A stretch of 64,000 nt of DNA from Pictodentalium vernedei (GCA_031216915.1 CM062289.1:390144674-390208673), one strand, 5' to 3'; numbered from the stretch's first letter, positions 11,364 to 22,845 are shown. The notes: generated by a model not told the origin, from the sequence alone. Made by a program: numbers and translations.

Positions 11364-13140
11364 AGAGAAGTTCTCCGGAGACCGAAGCGACTCTAAGAGA
11401 GTTCTTCACCTTAGAATCCACAAGTGTGGATGTAGCTAGGGCTGCGTCACGTCTAACCAACTCCAGATTTGCCACTGAAAGGGCGGAGTTACACGTGGAA
11501 TAAGCTACTGCCCTTGAAAGAAGTCTTAAAGAGGATTGTATATCCTGAAACTCTTTCCCTTGAAGGCGCAGTGATAACGCCTTAGTAAGGTGATCTGCGT
11601 AAGATAAGGCATCTAAATTGGCTCTGTTAGACGCAATAGCTGTTTCCAACACCGCGGTTGGAATAGAAGCCGACGACGGTAATGATAGCTCTAAGTCTTC
11701 CGCCTCATCGTCCATACGCAGAGGAACTCTCGGGATACCCTGTCCTGCCGTATCGAATTTATTCCTTGCATTAATGAAAGGCAGGTTGAGAGTATTAGAG
11801 GACAAGAAACCTGCTTTCCCCGTCCTGGAAGCAAGTTTAAATATAGCGTCGTTCAATAATTCAAATGTTCTTGCAACATTATTGGACTGCGACGGAAACT
11901 CGGGAGCGATGTCCCTGAACCGCTCAAAAAATTCAGAGTCCAATGACGCTATAATCCTCTTGTCCAGAACTGCAGCAGTCTGGCCCGACGGAACAAATTG
12001 AGGGAGAAAGTGCCGGATGAAGTCCACGGCAGCTTTATGTTGTTCCGAAAGGGATAGCTCCAAATCATCCGTATCCCTTTCACCATCCGGTCGGCCCTCA
12101 TGATGTTCCCGGTCGTCCGCCCCCGATGCTTCGGCGGAGCGTACCGACCCAGCGGCGTCGGATAATTCTCGATCCGACACCGTTTCTGTCGGCTGCTGGG
12201 ATGCTGCGATAAGCTGTGCTATCTGCACAAGAATGTCCGGCGCCGAGACCTGCGGAGGCGCAGTCTTTCGCTGCTTCGCCGAGGGCAGCTCCGCATCAGA
12301 TGGCTCCCGCATACTTTTTCAATGCGAACGTCCGGAGTCCATCGGTCTCGAATCCCTGACTGCCGGATGGTGTGACCTGGTCGCCGAAGAATCCTTGATC
12401 GGCGAAGCTGGTAATATATCGGTGGTCACGCAGCCAAGGTGCGGTCGTGTGCGCTGACGAGAAGAAGAAGCCTTAGCAGTCTCCGCGGACTGCCTATACA
12501 ACGGAGCGTCCCGAGCGACGGACGTATGCTCCGCTTGCGACACATTTTGTACCACAACATCTGGTCCCAGATGTTGTTGTACGAGAGAGGGGCCTCTCTC
12601 GCTCGTGGCCCGGCTGGACCTGGACGAGCTAGGAACCGGACTCAAAGGCTTCCTCCGTTCTCGTTTACTATCCGCCGTCACTGGGTGTGCACCTTGTATG
12701 TTTATAGTGCTCGCATCACCCAAAATTTCCTCCTGGACCGCATCGGACGAACCCGGCTGCCGAACCATTCGGTGAATGGACGCTACAACGGGCGAGCTAG
12801 CGGACAACATTTGTCTAATCTCCATGAGCACTTTTGCCGCTAGCTCTGAATTCATTTGTGACGACGGACGCACACTTGTAGAAGATAACATGGAAACATC
12901 ACCCTGTTCTTGTTCCTCTGAAATAGAAACTGAAAGAGTAGAGTGACCTTGCGGAGAAAGAGCCGGCATAGCCCTTCCTCCAGAAACAACATACCGTGAC
13001 ACACGTTTCCAATGTTTATCATCCCAATATTGACATATAGGACAGGGATTAGTGCGAGAACACTGACTACAATTAATACAATGATCATGAAAGTCAGAGG
13101 AAGATTTCTTCCCATTACAATTTGAACAATATCCTTTCAT
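11038..13140 (-). pseudogene. DIRS gag with one premature stop (copy A)
   Basis: Structural nucleocapsid-type protein of the element. Starts MKGYCSNCNGKKSSSDFHDH with a Cys/His cluster (CxxC, H-x-x-C-x-x-C, CPIC), followed by a long Ser/Pro-rich acidic region, a helical central region (LSLPSSASIP, LDALSYADHLTKALSLRLQG) and an Arg/Gly-rich basic tail ending near 11038. A TGA at 12316-12318 replaces an arginine codon present in B and C (RSH-stop-KSMREP) and splits the frame. Downstream it overlaps pol. Confidence 0.88.
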
Positions 13141-14028
13141 TGTGAAAAGTCAACAACAAGTCCTAGTTACTCGCACAAACCCCTGACACAAAGATACATA
13201 ATAACATGATCCATTAATAAATGAAAAAACAATTGCAAATCAAAATAATTTTGAAAAAATATTTTTTCAGCGAAACCCAAGTTGCTGAAAAGTAACGTTG
13301 AGCCCCAATGGATCCGATGGCAAAGTGTGGTCAAAAATTTTAAATTTATATTAAATAATTAATGAGACACTTACGGATAATATAAATGTATCTTATAGTG
13401 AGATAAACTACACCAAAGGCAAACAGCCCCCCTCAACAAAGGCTGTTGCCAATGTAAACAAACAGTGTAAAACACCAGAAAACATGACTCCAGGCACTGA
13501 AAAAACTGGCCCGGAATCAGTCATCAAAATTACACTCTATCTGATGCAAAACAGAGACTCCCAGGGGAGAATCTGCAGAACATCAGATGGAAGATGCAGA
13601 ACACAACGTTTATACACCCATGGGTGAAAACGTAACTATGGGGAAAATAACAGAAAACATTCTGTATCCAAGCAACTCTCCCAGGAAAATTTTAGAAATG
13701 AACTTTCTCAAAAATATGCCAAAAGCATGGGAGAATTGCAAGGGGGGACTTTAGAAGGCTAGGGGAGAGGAAACACTGAATAAGCAGTGCAACATTTAGC
13801 AAGAATGACAACAAGAGGCCCATGCCTCGAAAATAGGCAACTTAACATAATTTCATCAAAAAATTTTAAGTACAGCCCTGATTATTTTTTTGTCACTTCC
13901 TTTTCCTCTCCTCCTTCTATCCTCCTTAGAATCACCATTTCTCCAAAAATTACGTGTCTGGCATCCTTTAAACTGAGATTTACAAGCACAAAGATCAGTG
14001 AGATGTTGACTGATGAAGGGCCAAACAG
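13141..14028 (-). other. 5' leader of copy A
   Basis: About 0.9 kb between the 5' ITR and gag, conserved in B, C, D1 and D2, without a long ORF. In the sense strand a TTACTTTTCAG sequence about 140 nt upstream of gag resembles a splice acceptor; whether the leader is spliced is unknown. Confidence 0.6.
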
Positions 14029-14230
14029 AGAATGATAATTGGCGCCAATTTCGGGACGTCCGTGACACTGCGCATGCGCAGTGGGGGCGTAGTATGGAGG
14101 TCCTTTAGGGCATGATTTCTTTTTGTTTTGGATGCAAATTTTGGGGATTGGGGGGCAAAATTTGTGTTTGGCCCTGGTTTTGTTAGAGTTAGCACCATCT
14201 AAGTCTGGGTCATTGGTACAGTATAAAAAT
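14029..14230. repeat. Right (5') ITR of copy A
   Basis: Inverse complement of 7091-7318 apart from the outermost bases. It contains the palindrome ACTGCGCATGCGCAGT (14067-14082) and AATTGGCGCCAATT (14036-14049), and ends AGTATAAAAAT. Confidence 0.92.
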
Positions 14231-14775
14231 ATTGAAAATTTTTAGTAATTCGAGAATTTATTTTGCAAATCTTGTCTGCTGTACACAACGGGCAAAGAGT
14301 AAAGAATTACCATTTCCAGCTACTGATACAGTACAATGATCATGCAAGTGAACAAGTGTGTCTGCACATAACTTGCAAGCTTTAATCTATCTCATAATAA
14401 CTGATGTGAGTCTGTCGGACAATGTTTGCCTGTTTTGGAGCAAGTTTGTTCCTTTGTTAACCCATAGAATACGGAAGTTTAAGGCAACACTTAATCAATC
14501 AATTACTTTTTTTGGATCGATCAAGGCACTGATCATTGGTTAATCAATTAATCGGTTAACCATTTTAGCTCTAGGCAACAACAGTTTACCTTCTGTCCAC
14601 ATTTAATTTCTTCAACCAAACCACACAGGTACCTGTAATCATATATAATATGCCATACTACTATACAGGTCCCTTGGACTGGGTGCATCTGATTGTAAAT
14701 CTTACAGTTGTTATTGCTGAATTGTACTGCACATGTCACATTAATAAAGAATTACAAACAAACAAACAAACAAAC
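14231..14775. other. Remainder of split palindromic MITE, then intronic sequence
   Basis: 14231 to about 14315 continues the MITE interrupted by copy A (ATTGAAAATTTTTAG...GGGCAAAGAGTAAAG). 14500-14590 contains GATTAATC-rich sequence related to 6811-6881 and 54798-54890. A (CAAA)n run lies at about 14756-14775. No exon seen. Confidence 0.55.
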
Positions 14776-15205
14776 TAGTGGAACCCTGTTAATTGAATAG
14801 CCACTTTGCTAATGAGAATTATTCAATTAACAGGAGTATTCAATTAGCAGGGATTGTGTCACTTTCTTGTATTCTAGAGATAAACTTAACATTTATTCTA
14901 TTACATCTTGTTTGACAGGGCTCCATGAGCTCTGTCAAACAAGATATAATAGATTAAATGCATGTATTGGATGTACTGAGGCCAAATAGGCCTATAACCC
15001 AAGGAAAACTGGGGAGAGCCAGGGTAATTTCTCAACATGTTACATGCTTTTTTTATTCAATTAACAGGAGTTTACTCTTCTACCTATATTCAATTAACAG
15101 GTCAAATTTGTACTGGAGGTATGGTAAACAGTTTTGTGTTGGGAAATTATATTCAATTAACAGGGGTATACAATTAAGAGATATCCAATTAAGTGGTCTC
15201 CACTG
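14776..15205. mobile_element. Tigger/pogo-like MITE copy 1
   Basis: About 430 bp. Begins near AGTGGAACCCTGTTAATTG and ends AATTAAGTGGTCTCCACTG followed by TA. Contains several ATTCAATTAACAG sub-repeats and a central palindrome (TTGTTTGACAGGGCTCCATG / AGCTCTGTCAAACAAGATAT). It is about 90% similar by eye to 18253-18678. Short ORFs inside are fortuitous. Confidence 0.8.
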
Positions 15206-17013
15206 TACTAGGGCTGGTGAAAAAGGTTTTCACAATAGGCAAACCATTTCATTTCTTGAAAGCATGAATGTACAAGCTGGCAATACTTTCGTCAGATTTT
15301 CCTCCTTGTACTTACATTCCACCCTGTACTTGTATTTGGAACTCAAGAGAATGGATTTGTTTTTGTTATTACTATTTTTGTATCTTCCCCATAATATGCT
15401 TACATTTTCCAAACCCACTTAGAACATACCTATCTGACAAAGTAGAAATAAACAATCTAAATATGGATGAAATAATTTACTGTCAAATGCAAGGCTTTAA
15501 CTGGAAAGTTGCATGAACAAATGCCCAAACCAGTCATTTTTAGCCACCCAGCAGCCTCAAAAGCAGAATTTTCCGACTGCCCCCACTTTCCTACCTCTGA
15601 AGCATATAATCAACTGTTCCTAAAATGTGAAAAGAAATTCTATGCTTCCGTCTCATTTTTTTAGTTACATGCCTCGTAACAATTGTGAAATGACATTTTA
15701 ATAAACAGCCAATTTTTCAAAGCCACTGTTTCCCATAATTCCTTAGTAATTTACCACTAAGCATCATACTCAAACTCTGTGACCACATCTTCAAATTCTC
15801 ATATCCAACAAATAGCCTAATGCAATATTTCCGATACTAAAAATACATCTCCAATTTACATGGCCTCAGTTTCAACTTATGCCCTTAGTTTAAAATTTTA
15901 CCCCTGTGCAGTAGTGCGAAACTGTAGAATGTTGTCATTGGTAACATTGTAATTTTAATCTGGCCTGTCATTTTAAAAACCACAGGAGAGTGATTAATGC
16001 CCTCCTGTGAAAAGATTCATGAGTGTGATTACTGCCACAATGCAACAGTTTATGATGGGAAATCATGTGCCATAGGCTGTTCTTCAATACTCTTTATCAT
16101 CAAAGTTCTTGATCCAACTTGGACAAACTCTATGGTCTCACAATAGGTTCTTCAACATACAATCAAGAAGAGGTCTTGTGACCAATTGTCAAATTACCTT
16201 AGCATTGGTTTCTAGTCAAGTCTTGGCTGCATCTAGTGACTTAGCAGTGGTTTCTAGTCAACCTTTCGCTGGCTCTAGAGGCAGTCAATACTTGGCTAGA
16301 ATTCACTGCTAAGTTGCTAGACTCACAATGTGTGACGTGTATAAAAAATTCTGGAAAATTTCCCAGGCTCTTAAGGGTTAAAAGATACTTGATCAGTTTC
16401 TATAAGATTTACAGTGCAAACATGTCTTTCAGAATCTTGGTGAGAATTTGCTGCTCTCCTTATTTTCAAATAAGATGGGCCACAGAGAGCAAGCACTCTC
16501 TTCAAAACAAGTCTGGTTATGTGCCTAGCCAGGTTGTATCACAGAGGGTGCTGATATGGAATCCAGGGTTTAATCTAGGCTCCTTTTGGGGGCTGAAAAA
16601 GGGCCCATTCCCAATGGGATACATGCTATAAAATTTCCAATTTCTGACACAAAACACTATTATCCTCAAAGCTATACAGCATAATCAGGTTACATAGCCG
16701 TTATGCTCTTCTGATAGTTAATTCTAATACAGTGATACCTATTTTAACCTGTATTCTCTCCAAAAAAATGCTTCCAGATGGATTGATGTTTAGATGACCA
16801 ACTGAATAATTTTCCCCAAGACCAAGAAAAAGGCTCATTTCCCAATCTACTTGGATCAAACCCTGTGGAATCAAATTAATAAATCTGATTGTGACAATTT
16901 CCATGCTGTATAATTCCGATTCCATATTAATTGGTTGATAAATGGAACAACATACAAATGTTTACATAATGATGCCAGTCTGGAAAAGAAGAAAATGAAT
17001 ACCACAAACTCAC
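15206..17013 (-). other. Intronic sequence
   Basis: No exon found. 16727-16930 begins TACAGTGATACCTATTTTAA, which resembles one end of a mariner/Tigger-type MITE, but no matching opposite end was identified. 16200-16300 has short imperfect repeats of TTTCTAGTCAA. The rest shows nothing recognisable. Confidence 0.45.
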
Positions 17014-17147
17014 CATTATATCTGTCCATCGAATAATTATTTTAGCTTCTTTCCCCATTAGAAATGAATAAAAGCAAAGGTGGTTGACACTTAAATACAT
17101 CCAGCCTTGTCTTGGAACTTTACCCTTCCAATAGCTGCATGAATAAT
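17014..17147 (-). CDS. TBC1D9: TBC1D9-like exon: first GRAM domain core
   Basis: A 134-nt exon with acceptor TATTTCTCAG and donor GTGAGTTT. It enters with 2 nt completing a Tyr codon and leaves in phase 0. The encoded [20 protein letters not shown] and [16 protein letters not shown] blocks are the hallmark of the first GRAM domain of TBC1D8/TBC1D9 Rab GAPs; I recognise them from the vertebrate proteins. It joins in frame to the exon at 19067-19150 (KEEKLVN-Y-YSCSY) and to 5669-5734 (WTDIM-KLDRG). This is the strongest evidence for the gene's identity. Confidence 0.95.
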
Positions 17148-17663
17148 CTGAGAAATAGAATAAAAGATACCTGTATATTCAGTTTAACCCGTTGAGACTT
17201 TAATTATCCTGATGTTCAAACATCAATGAGAATTCAGTTTATTCAACGTTTTTCAAAATGCGACGTCAAACGTTGGAAAGTACAAATAAGATATTTTTCA
17301 CATTACTGAGTATCTGGTTGAGGGCTAGATTATTTTTGATGGTCTGAATTTGTTATTCAAAACTTGTCTTATTACAAATTATTGGAGAGTGCCCACAGGC
17401 ACTCTCCAATAATTTGTAATAAAACAAATATATATAAACAAAATATGAAATATGAGCAAGGAAAGTGTTGGCTTTTGCTTTGGTATTCTCATTTTTTGAA
17501 AGCCCTGATAATGAGTTCTAGCACTCAACCAGTTAAGAAGTCTTGACAGCAGGATTATATTAGTACTTTAAGCTGCGATAACATTTGGCTCAATGGTTGT
17601 CACTGAGCATTATTAAATAAGAATTAAGGTTAAAACTCTAAAAAATCGAAAAAATAATAACAA
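17148..17663 (-). other. Intronic sequence
   Basis: No exon. A hairpin near 17375-17423 pairs TATTGGAGAGTGCC with GGCACTCTCCAATA. Otherwise nothing recognised. Confidence 0.5.
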
Positions 17664-17949
17664 AACAAACTAGAGGTACTGTGAGCAAGCTCACAAAGTG
17701 ATACCCCCCGCGCCTTAGTTGTAGCTTTTCTGGTACATTAAAATGTATAAGTTAGATTATCTCCCCTTGGAAATGTCAGAACGGAATTATATTGCTTCAT
17801 GCACATCTTCATATGGAGTTCTTCCATTGTGTAAAGTTTCATGAAAACGGTTTAGGAGGAGTTGCGCTTATAAGGATGGACAGATGGATGGACAGACGGA
17901 CAGGGTGATTCCTATATACCCCCCAAACTTTGTTTGCAGGGGGTATAAT
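17664..17949. mobile_element. Short dispersed element with ATACCCCCC ... GGGGGTAT ends
   Basis: About 285 bp: head AACTAGAGGTACTGTGAGC...GTGATACCCCCC, tail GGATGGACAGACGGACAGGG...GCAGGGGGTATAAT. The structure (AACTAGAGG-like head, GGACAGACGG-like tail) resembles that of 35583-35935. A non-autonomous repeat of unknown class, common in appearance to mollusc genomes. Confidence 0.6.
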
Positions 17950-18252
17950 GATCACAAAGTATCAAAGCACTGTTTGATTTCATACGTCATGAGACGTACA
18001 AAAGTATCAAAGGGTTAAGATTGTTCTTCCAATCACATCCACATCTTACATGGTCTTTGCAAACTTACATAAATTTTTTTTGCTGTAATTTATTTGTGAA
18101 CTTAAATACCACTGGTCAAAATGACAGAATTCACGTGAGAGTGATGGAACAGGCCATGTCAACTTACAACCCTGATAATTACTGATAAGGCTTGTATTGA
18201 GGTGTCAAGTACAGTGTACAAAAATGTATTTCCAGTACTTCATAAACTGATA

Positions 18253-18678
18253 CAGTGGAACCCTGTTAATTGAATAGCCACTTTGCCAATGAAAATTGTT
18301 CAGTTAACAGTATTCAATTAACAGGGATTGTGTCATTTTACTGTATTCTTGAGATAAATCTAGCATTTATTCTATTATATCTTGTTTGACAGAGCTCTAT
18401 GAGCTCTGTCAAACAAGATATAATAGATTAAATGCTTGCATTGGATGTACTGATGCCAAATAGGTCTATAAATAAAGAAAAATTGAGGAGAGTCAGGGTA
18501 ATTTCTCAACAGGTTATAAGATTTTTTATTCAATTAACAGGAGTTTACTCTATAACCTATATTCAATTAACAGGTCAAATTTGTACTGGAAGTATGGAAA
18601 ATGGTTTTGTGCTGGGAAATTATATTCAATAAACAGGGTTATTCAGTTAAGAGATATCCAATTAAGTGGGCTCCACTG
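18253..18678. mobile_element. Tigger/pogo-like MITE copy 2
   Basis: 426 bp flanked by TA on both sides (18251-18252 and 18679-18680), with ends CAGTGGAACC and reverse-complementary CTCCACTG. It shares the ATTCAATTAACAG sub-repeats and central GACAGAGCTC palindrome with 14776-15205. CAGTGGAACC termini with TA duplication fit pogo/Tigger MITEs. Confidence 0.85.
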
Positions 18679-18733
18679 TAATGGATAGGGTTGTGGAAGG
18701 GTTAAGAAAATACTGCTTTCAGGGTAAAGGCTA

Positions 18734-18986
18734 TTAACCCTTTATCCAACGCAGGCGATATCAAAATTTATTATTTTAAATATCATTTTTTTAAATTTTT
18801 TCAAAACATTTCAACAAAACCATGTCATGTGACCCCCTCATTGGAACGAGCTCAATGAGCTCGTTCCAATGAGGGGGTCACATGACATGGTTTTGTTGAA
18901 ATATTTTGAAAAATTTATTTTTTTCCAACTGCTCAATTTGCATATTACGCGGGCAGATGCGGGCAATTCGTTAGGTAAAGTGTTAA
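18734..18986. mobile_element. Palindromic MITE (TTAACCCTTTA family)
   Basis: Left end TTAACCCTTTATCC, right end GGTAAAGTGTTAA. The centre is a near-perfect palindrome of about 57-bp arms around 18855: CATGTCATGTGACCCCCTCA...GAGCTCA-A-TGAGCTC..., with one mismatch in the inner arms. Relatives: 6942-7090, 20754-20942, 29104-29201, 37233-37440 and 54505-54753. Confidence 0.85.
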
Positions 18987-19066
18987 GGAGATAAAAATTG
19001 CTACACGACTAATATGGAAGCAGTGCATTGTCTCTATTTGAAAATTGCACTTGTCAACTAACTTAC

Positions 19067-19150
19067 AATTTACTAATTTCTCTTCTTTTGGCATATTAAA
19101 CAGTTTTCTGAATTTTTTGGTAGCAGTCCTAAACCTGGTAGTCTCATCAT
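19067..19150 (-). CDS. TBC1D9: TBC1D9-like exon leading into the GRAM domain
   Basis: An 84-nt exon with an A-free pyrimidine tract and TTTTACAG acceptor and a GTAAGTTA donor. It enters with 2 nt (completing Asp) and leaves with 1 nt. It encodes DETTRFRTATKKFRKLFNMP then KEEKLVN. The segment KFRKLFNMPKEEKLVN matches the conserved stretch just before the first GRAM domain of TBC1D8/9 proteins (KFHRLFGMPEEEKLVN in the vertebrate protein, from memory). Confidence 0.93.
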
Positions 19151-19576
19151 CTGTAAAAAAAAAAAAACGAAAAATCAAATACAGAAATACTGAGAAAATT
19201 TCAAGTCTCCAGTCAATCTTTATCACCAAGCAAAAATGTAAAAGAAAAATCAATCACATGTGGGATTTCATTCCAGTAAGATTTCTGTTACTGACTTTAT
19301 TTGAGTATGTTTTACATATAAATAAGAGCAGAATATAATGGTGATAAACAATTACATTACAGCAAGTGATGATGCCCAGCTGCTTGTCTTCCTGAAAAAT
19401 ACTATCATCTGAAAATACTATAGTTGCTATAGTTGCTTCAAGAAGTATGTAATGATTCCCAAACAGTGCAGGCTTTAACATTACCCTAAGTTGTGATATT
19501 AAATGATGTGTATAGTATCAGAAGAAATGTTGCTGAGAGATCTGAAAATCAGAATCTTATCATTTGAAAATGCTAT

Positions 19577-19876
19577 ATTTTTATTCTGTACCAATGACCC
19601 AAACTTAGCTGGTGCTCTTAAATTCTAGGGCCAAACACAAATTTTACCCCCCAATCCCCAAAATTTGCATCTAAAACCAAAAATTACATGTCCTATATGG
19701 TCCTCCATACCTTTCCTCCACTGCGCATGCGCAGTGTCAAGGAGGTCTCGAAATTGGCGCCAAAAGTCTTTCTTTGTTTGGCCCTTCATCAGTTCACATC
19801 TGACTGATATTTGTGCTTGTAAATCTCAGTTTAAATGATGCCACACACATAAATATGAGAGAAATGGTGGATCTCG
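19577..19876 (+). mobile_element. Solo DIRS 5' end (beta group), opposite orientation
   Basis: Starts ATTTTTATTCTGTACCAATG and matches the reverse complement of the D1/D2 right ITR plus about 100 bp of adjacent leader (ends near GAGAGAAATGGTGG). It carries ACTGCGCATGCGCAGT at 19731-19746. The rest of the element is absent. It is the only DIRS piece in the window facing the plus strand. Confidence 0.85.
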
Positions 19877-20600
19877 TTTCGAGAACTATGTGATGAAGCC
19901 CAAACAGTGCAGGGTTGAACAATCCCCACAAATTATGATGGTAAAATGTGCGCATATTATGACAATGTGTCCAAATTGCAACTCATTTGAAATTTTTCAA
20001 TTCAAAATTTCTAATTGTGTAGTACTAAACCAATCGAGGAAATAACAGCAAATGCTATTACGGTAAAGGGACATAATCCACAAAAAGTGAGAATGCATGT
20101 AGATTACTTTGCCTGTGGAAGTTTCATTTTCTGTTTACAACATACATTGGAAATCTCATCACAAATGCTTTAAATTGGAATAGAGTTAGTGAAAAATATA
20201 ATTAATCTCAGTTTCAGCCTACTTATAGAAGGGTGGTAATGATAAACTTTCTCCCACAATATTTCCTCTCTCAAAGCCAGAAAATCATATTTTTTTGTGT
20301 CAAATTTCACAATTTTCTTACATTTCATACTCATTTGCCCAAGGTGAAGTTTCTACAAAGCACTTCAGTATGGAAGTAAAATTGGTAATTTTTTCAAGCA
20401 GAAAACTTTCCTAGATGAAGGATAACATGGACCTACTAAGTACTGATGAGGAAATTAAAAACACTCTGCCACGGTGCTACAGTCAATCTATATAGAAAAT
20501 GACAGCTTGCATGGAAATATCTATAAATCCACATATTTCACTGTTTACAATGCTTGAAAAACTGAATAAAATTATTCTTCAATCTAACAAAGGGACTTAC
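19877..20600 (-). other. Intronic sequence
   Basis: No exon or recognisable repeat seen between the solo DIRS end and the donor of the exon at 20601-20687. Confidence 0.5.
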
Positions 20601-20687
20601 CATCTTTCATAGTTTCTTCATTAGCTGTTAAACTTTCAAATTTACACTTTATAAATTCTGTCATGTCATCCTCCTGTTCAAATGATG
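20601..20687 (-). CDS. TBC1D9: TBC1D9-like exon upstream of GRAM domain
   Basis: An 87-nt exon with acceptor TTATTTTAG and donor GTAAGTCC, entering with 2 nt and leaving with 1 nt. It encodes SFEQEDDMTEFIKCKFESLT then ANEETMKD. This corresponds to the acidic segment after the WEWLEQN motif of TBC1D8/9 proteins (family pattern FDNEDDIT.FV..K). Phases agree with both neighbouring exons. Confidence 0.9.
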
Positions 20688-20753
20688 CTAAAATAAGCAG
20701 AAAACATATTTCAGTAGAAAAAGCATTCTGGGTTCTCTTTCAATTTTATCAGA

Positions 20754-20942
20754 TAACCCTTTACCCAATGCAGACAATATCAAAATTTATAATTTTAAAT
20801 ACCATTTTTCAATGAGCTCGTTCCAATCAGGGGGTCACATGATATGGTTTTGTTGAAATATTTTGAAAATTTTTATTTTTTCAACTGCTCCATTTGCATA
20901 TTACAAAGGTGGATGCGGGCGATTTGTAAGGTAAAGGGTTAA
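20754..20942. mobile_element. Palindromic MITE with one arm deleted
   Basis: Ends TAACCCTTTACCC and GGTAAAGGGTTAA. The right arm CTCGTTCCAATCAGGGGGTC...GATATGGTTTTGTTGAAAT matches 18856-18920, but the opposing left arm is largely missing, so the hairpin is lost. Confidence 0.8.
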
Positions 20943-21081
20943 AAAACAAACAAAAAATGCAGGATGAAGTATCCTAATTATAAATACTTCGAGCTGATTT
21001 TATTATATCAGTTGTCTTCAACATAAGAATCACAATCTTCTGTTAAATCATTATTCAATTATATCAACATACATATATATT

Positions 21082-21743
21082 ATCACCACCATGTGTTGAT
21101 CGAGAAACTAATATCAAGCCGAGATGGTGTTCATATTTGGTATCACAGCATGCCCTTTAGCAAGCCTGGAAATAAGCAATCTGTCATTTGCAGAATGAGA
21201 TCCCCAGAGAGTGAATTTGCTGATGCTATACCATACAGTGTGCCAATTCTTCCTCTGGGTACCTCTTGCTGTTTAGGATTGAGACATTGATTCAGAATGA
21301 GGTTCACAGATGATAAATTTACTGATGCTACCCTGCTATACAGGGTAGCATCACCAAATTCACCCTCTGGGGTCCTCATTCTGCAGATGACAGCCTGCTT
21401 ATCTTTTCAGGCTTGCCCTTTGGAAATAAGCAATCTGTCATTTGCAGAATGAGATCCCCAGAGAGTGAATTTGCTGATGCTATATCATACAGTGTGCCAA
21501 TTCTTCCTCTGGGTACCTCTTGCTGTTTAGGATTGAGACATTGATTCAGAATGAGGTTCACAGATGATAAATTTACTGATGCTACCCTGCTATACAGAGT
21601 AGCATCACCAAATTCACCCTCTGGGGTCCTCATTCTGCAGATGACACCCTGCTTATCTTTTCAGGCTTGCCCTTTAGGGTGAGTCACAATAGGAACACCA
21701 CTGAGGCTTGATACAAATTTCTCGATCAACACATAGTGGTGAT
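21082..21743. mobile_element. TIR element with internal tandem duplication
   Basis: Terminal inverted repeats ATCACCAC(C/T)ATGTGTTGATCGAGAAA at 21082 and 21743. Inside, a roughly 255-bp unit beginning GGAAATAAGCAATCTGTC occurs twice (21168 and 21422), each with a small palindrome GCTACCCTGCTATAC / GGTAGC. A diverged fragment of the unit occurs at 54888-54985. No transposase. Confidence 0.75.
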
Positions 21744-21852
21744 GATAAATTTTTATACCATGATTACCTATTCTACTATATTTTTCAAGCTACCGTATTT
21801 ACTCTATGTATTGGGACACTCTATGATTTGGGACACACATTTTTTCCAGAAA

Positions 21853-22080
21853 GTTAAAAAATTTATAGTAATTTATATATTTTTTATACTTACCAATGAC
21901 CCAGACTTAGCTGGTGCTAACTCTAACAAAACCAGGGCCAAACACAAATTTTGCCCCCCAATCCCCAAAATTTGCATCCAAAACAAAAAGAAATCATGTC
22001 CTAAAGGACCTCCATACTACGCCTCTACTGCGCATGCGCAGTGACGCAGACGTCCCGAAATTGGCGCCAATTATCATTCT
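21853..22080. repeat. Left (3') ITR of copy B
   Basis: Begins GTTAAAAAATTTATAG. Identical in reverse complement to 28784-28985 from ACCAATGACCCAGAC inward. Palindrome ACTGCGCATGCGCAGT at 22027-22042. Confidence 0.92.
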
Positions 22081-22155
22081 TACTGGCAGTGCCTGGTCAG
22101 CGCTATGTACTCAGCGGGGAGGCAAGAGTTCCCAACTCCAGGGAGGGCCATCCCC

Positions 22156-22243
22156 GTCTGGGTCATTGGTAAGTATAAAAAATATATAAATTACTATAAA
22201 TTTTTTAACATTTTTATACTGTACCAATGACCCAGACTTAGCT
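22156..22243. repeat. Internal complementary region of copy B
   Basis: Left-end complement (GTCTGGGTCATTGGTAAG...TTTTTTAAC) joined to right-end complement (ATTTTTATACTGTACC...TTAGCT), as in copies A, C and D2. Confidence 0.9.
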
Positions 22244-22845
22244 GAATAGTAAACAGGCTGGAGGGCCTAGGACATAGAGGAAAATCCAATAAGCTCAACT
22301 ATATAGTAAAGAGGTAACCCCTTAAGGAGAAAAGGAGTATTAGGCTTTACATGTATCTTTCTTATTTAATATTAAATTAGAAAGATACACTACCCTTAAT
22401 AATTGAGCACAATAACATTCATGTTCTCTATTAACATCCAGTATAACCCTTATACTAATTATTTTTAAAGCAAGCCAATAAATAAAGTAGTCCAGAGAAT
22501 TGAGACTCTTTATAGTCATTTAAAAGTGTCCGAGTATTGTATATTAAAGCCCGTTTGACACTTGACATATACAAATGCTTCACACCGAGCTACACTAAAA
22601 ATAAGACATGAATGAATTTAAACATTAATATTACACTTCAAAACCATCCCGGAAGCGACTCAGAAATACTGACTTGGAGGAGGCATTCCCTTGCTTTTCA
22701 CTATAAAGCAGGTGACCTAAGGGAACACCCGCCCCCCCCCCCCCCCCCTTCCCCTTGCCCTGGGTCAAATAGCCCAGAGCGAAGAGGGCAGCCGGACGGA
22801 GTCACTGCCGGAACAGAAAGCCTGCATAACTATAGTTGCAACTGT
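22244..22845. other. 3' untranslated region of copy B
   Basis: Noncoding, matches 7482-8107 of copy A, with a poly-C tract near 22732-22748. Confidence 0.65.

Larger units (their letters stand above)
7091..14230 (-). mobile_element. DIRS-type retrotransposon copy A (alpha group)
   Basis: A 7,140-bp element with the canonical DIRS layout read on minus: 5' ITR 14029-14230, leader, gag, RT-RNase H-methyltransferase-like, tyrosine recombinase, internal complementary region 7394-7481 and 3' ITR 7091-7318. No target-site duplication is seen. The ITRs differ at about 5 of roughly 190 aligned positions, so this is older than B and C. Gag has one in-frame stop and pol has a 1-bp deletion; the recombinase frame is open. 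It lies in the intron between the TBC1D9-like exons 17014-17147 and 5669-5734, in sense orientation. Confidence 0.95.

Noticed and set aside
16701..16925. 74-aa minus-strand ORF
   Set aside because: Lies over a MITE-like CAGTGATACC end; no family match and no supporting splice sites.
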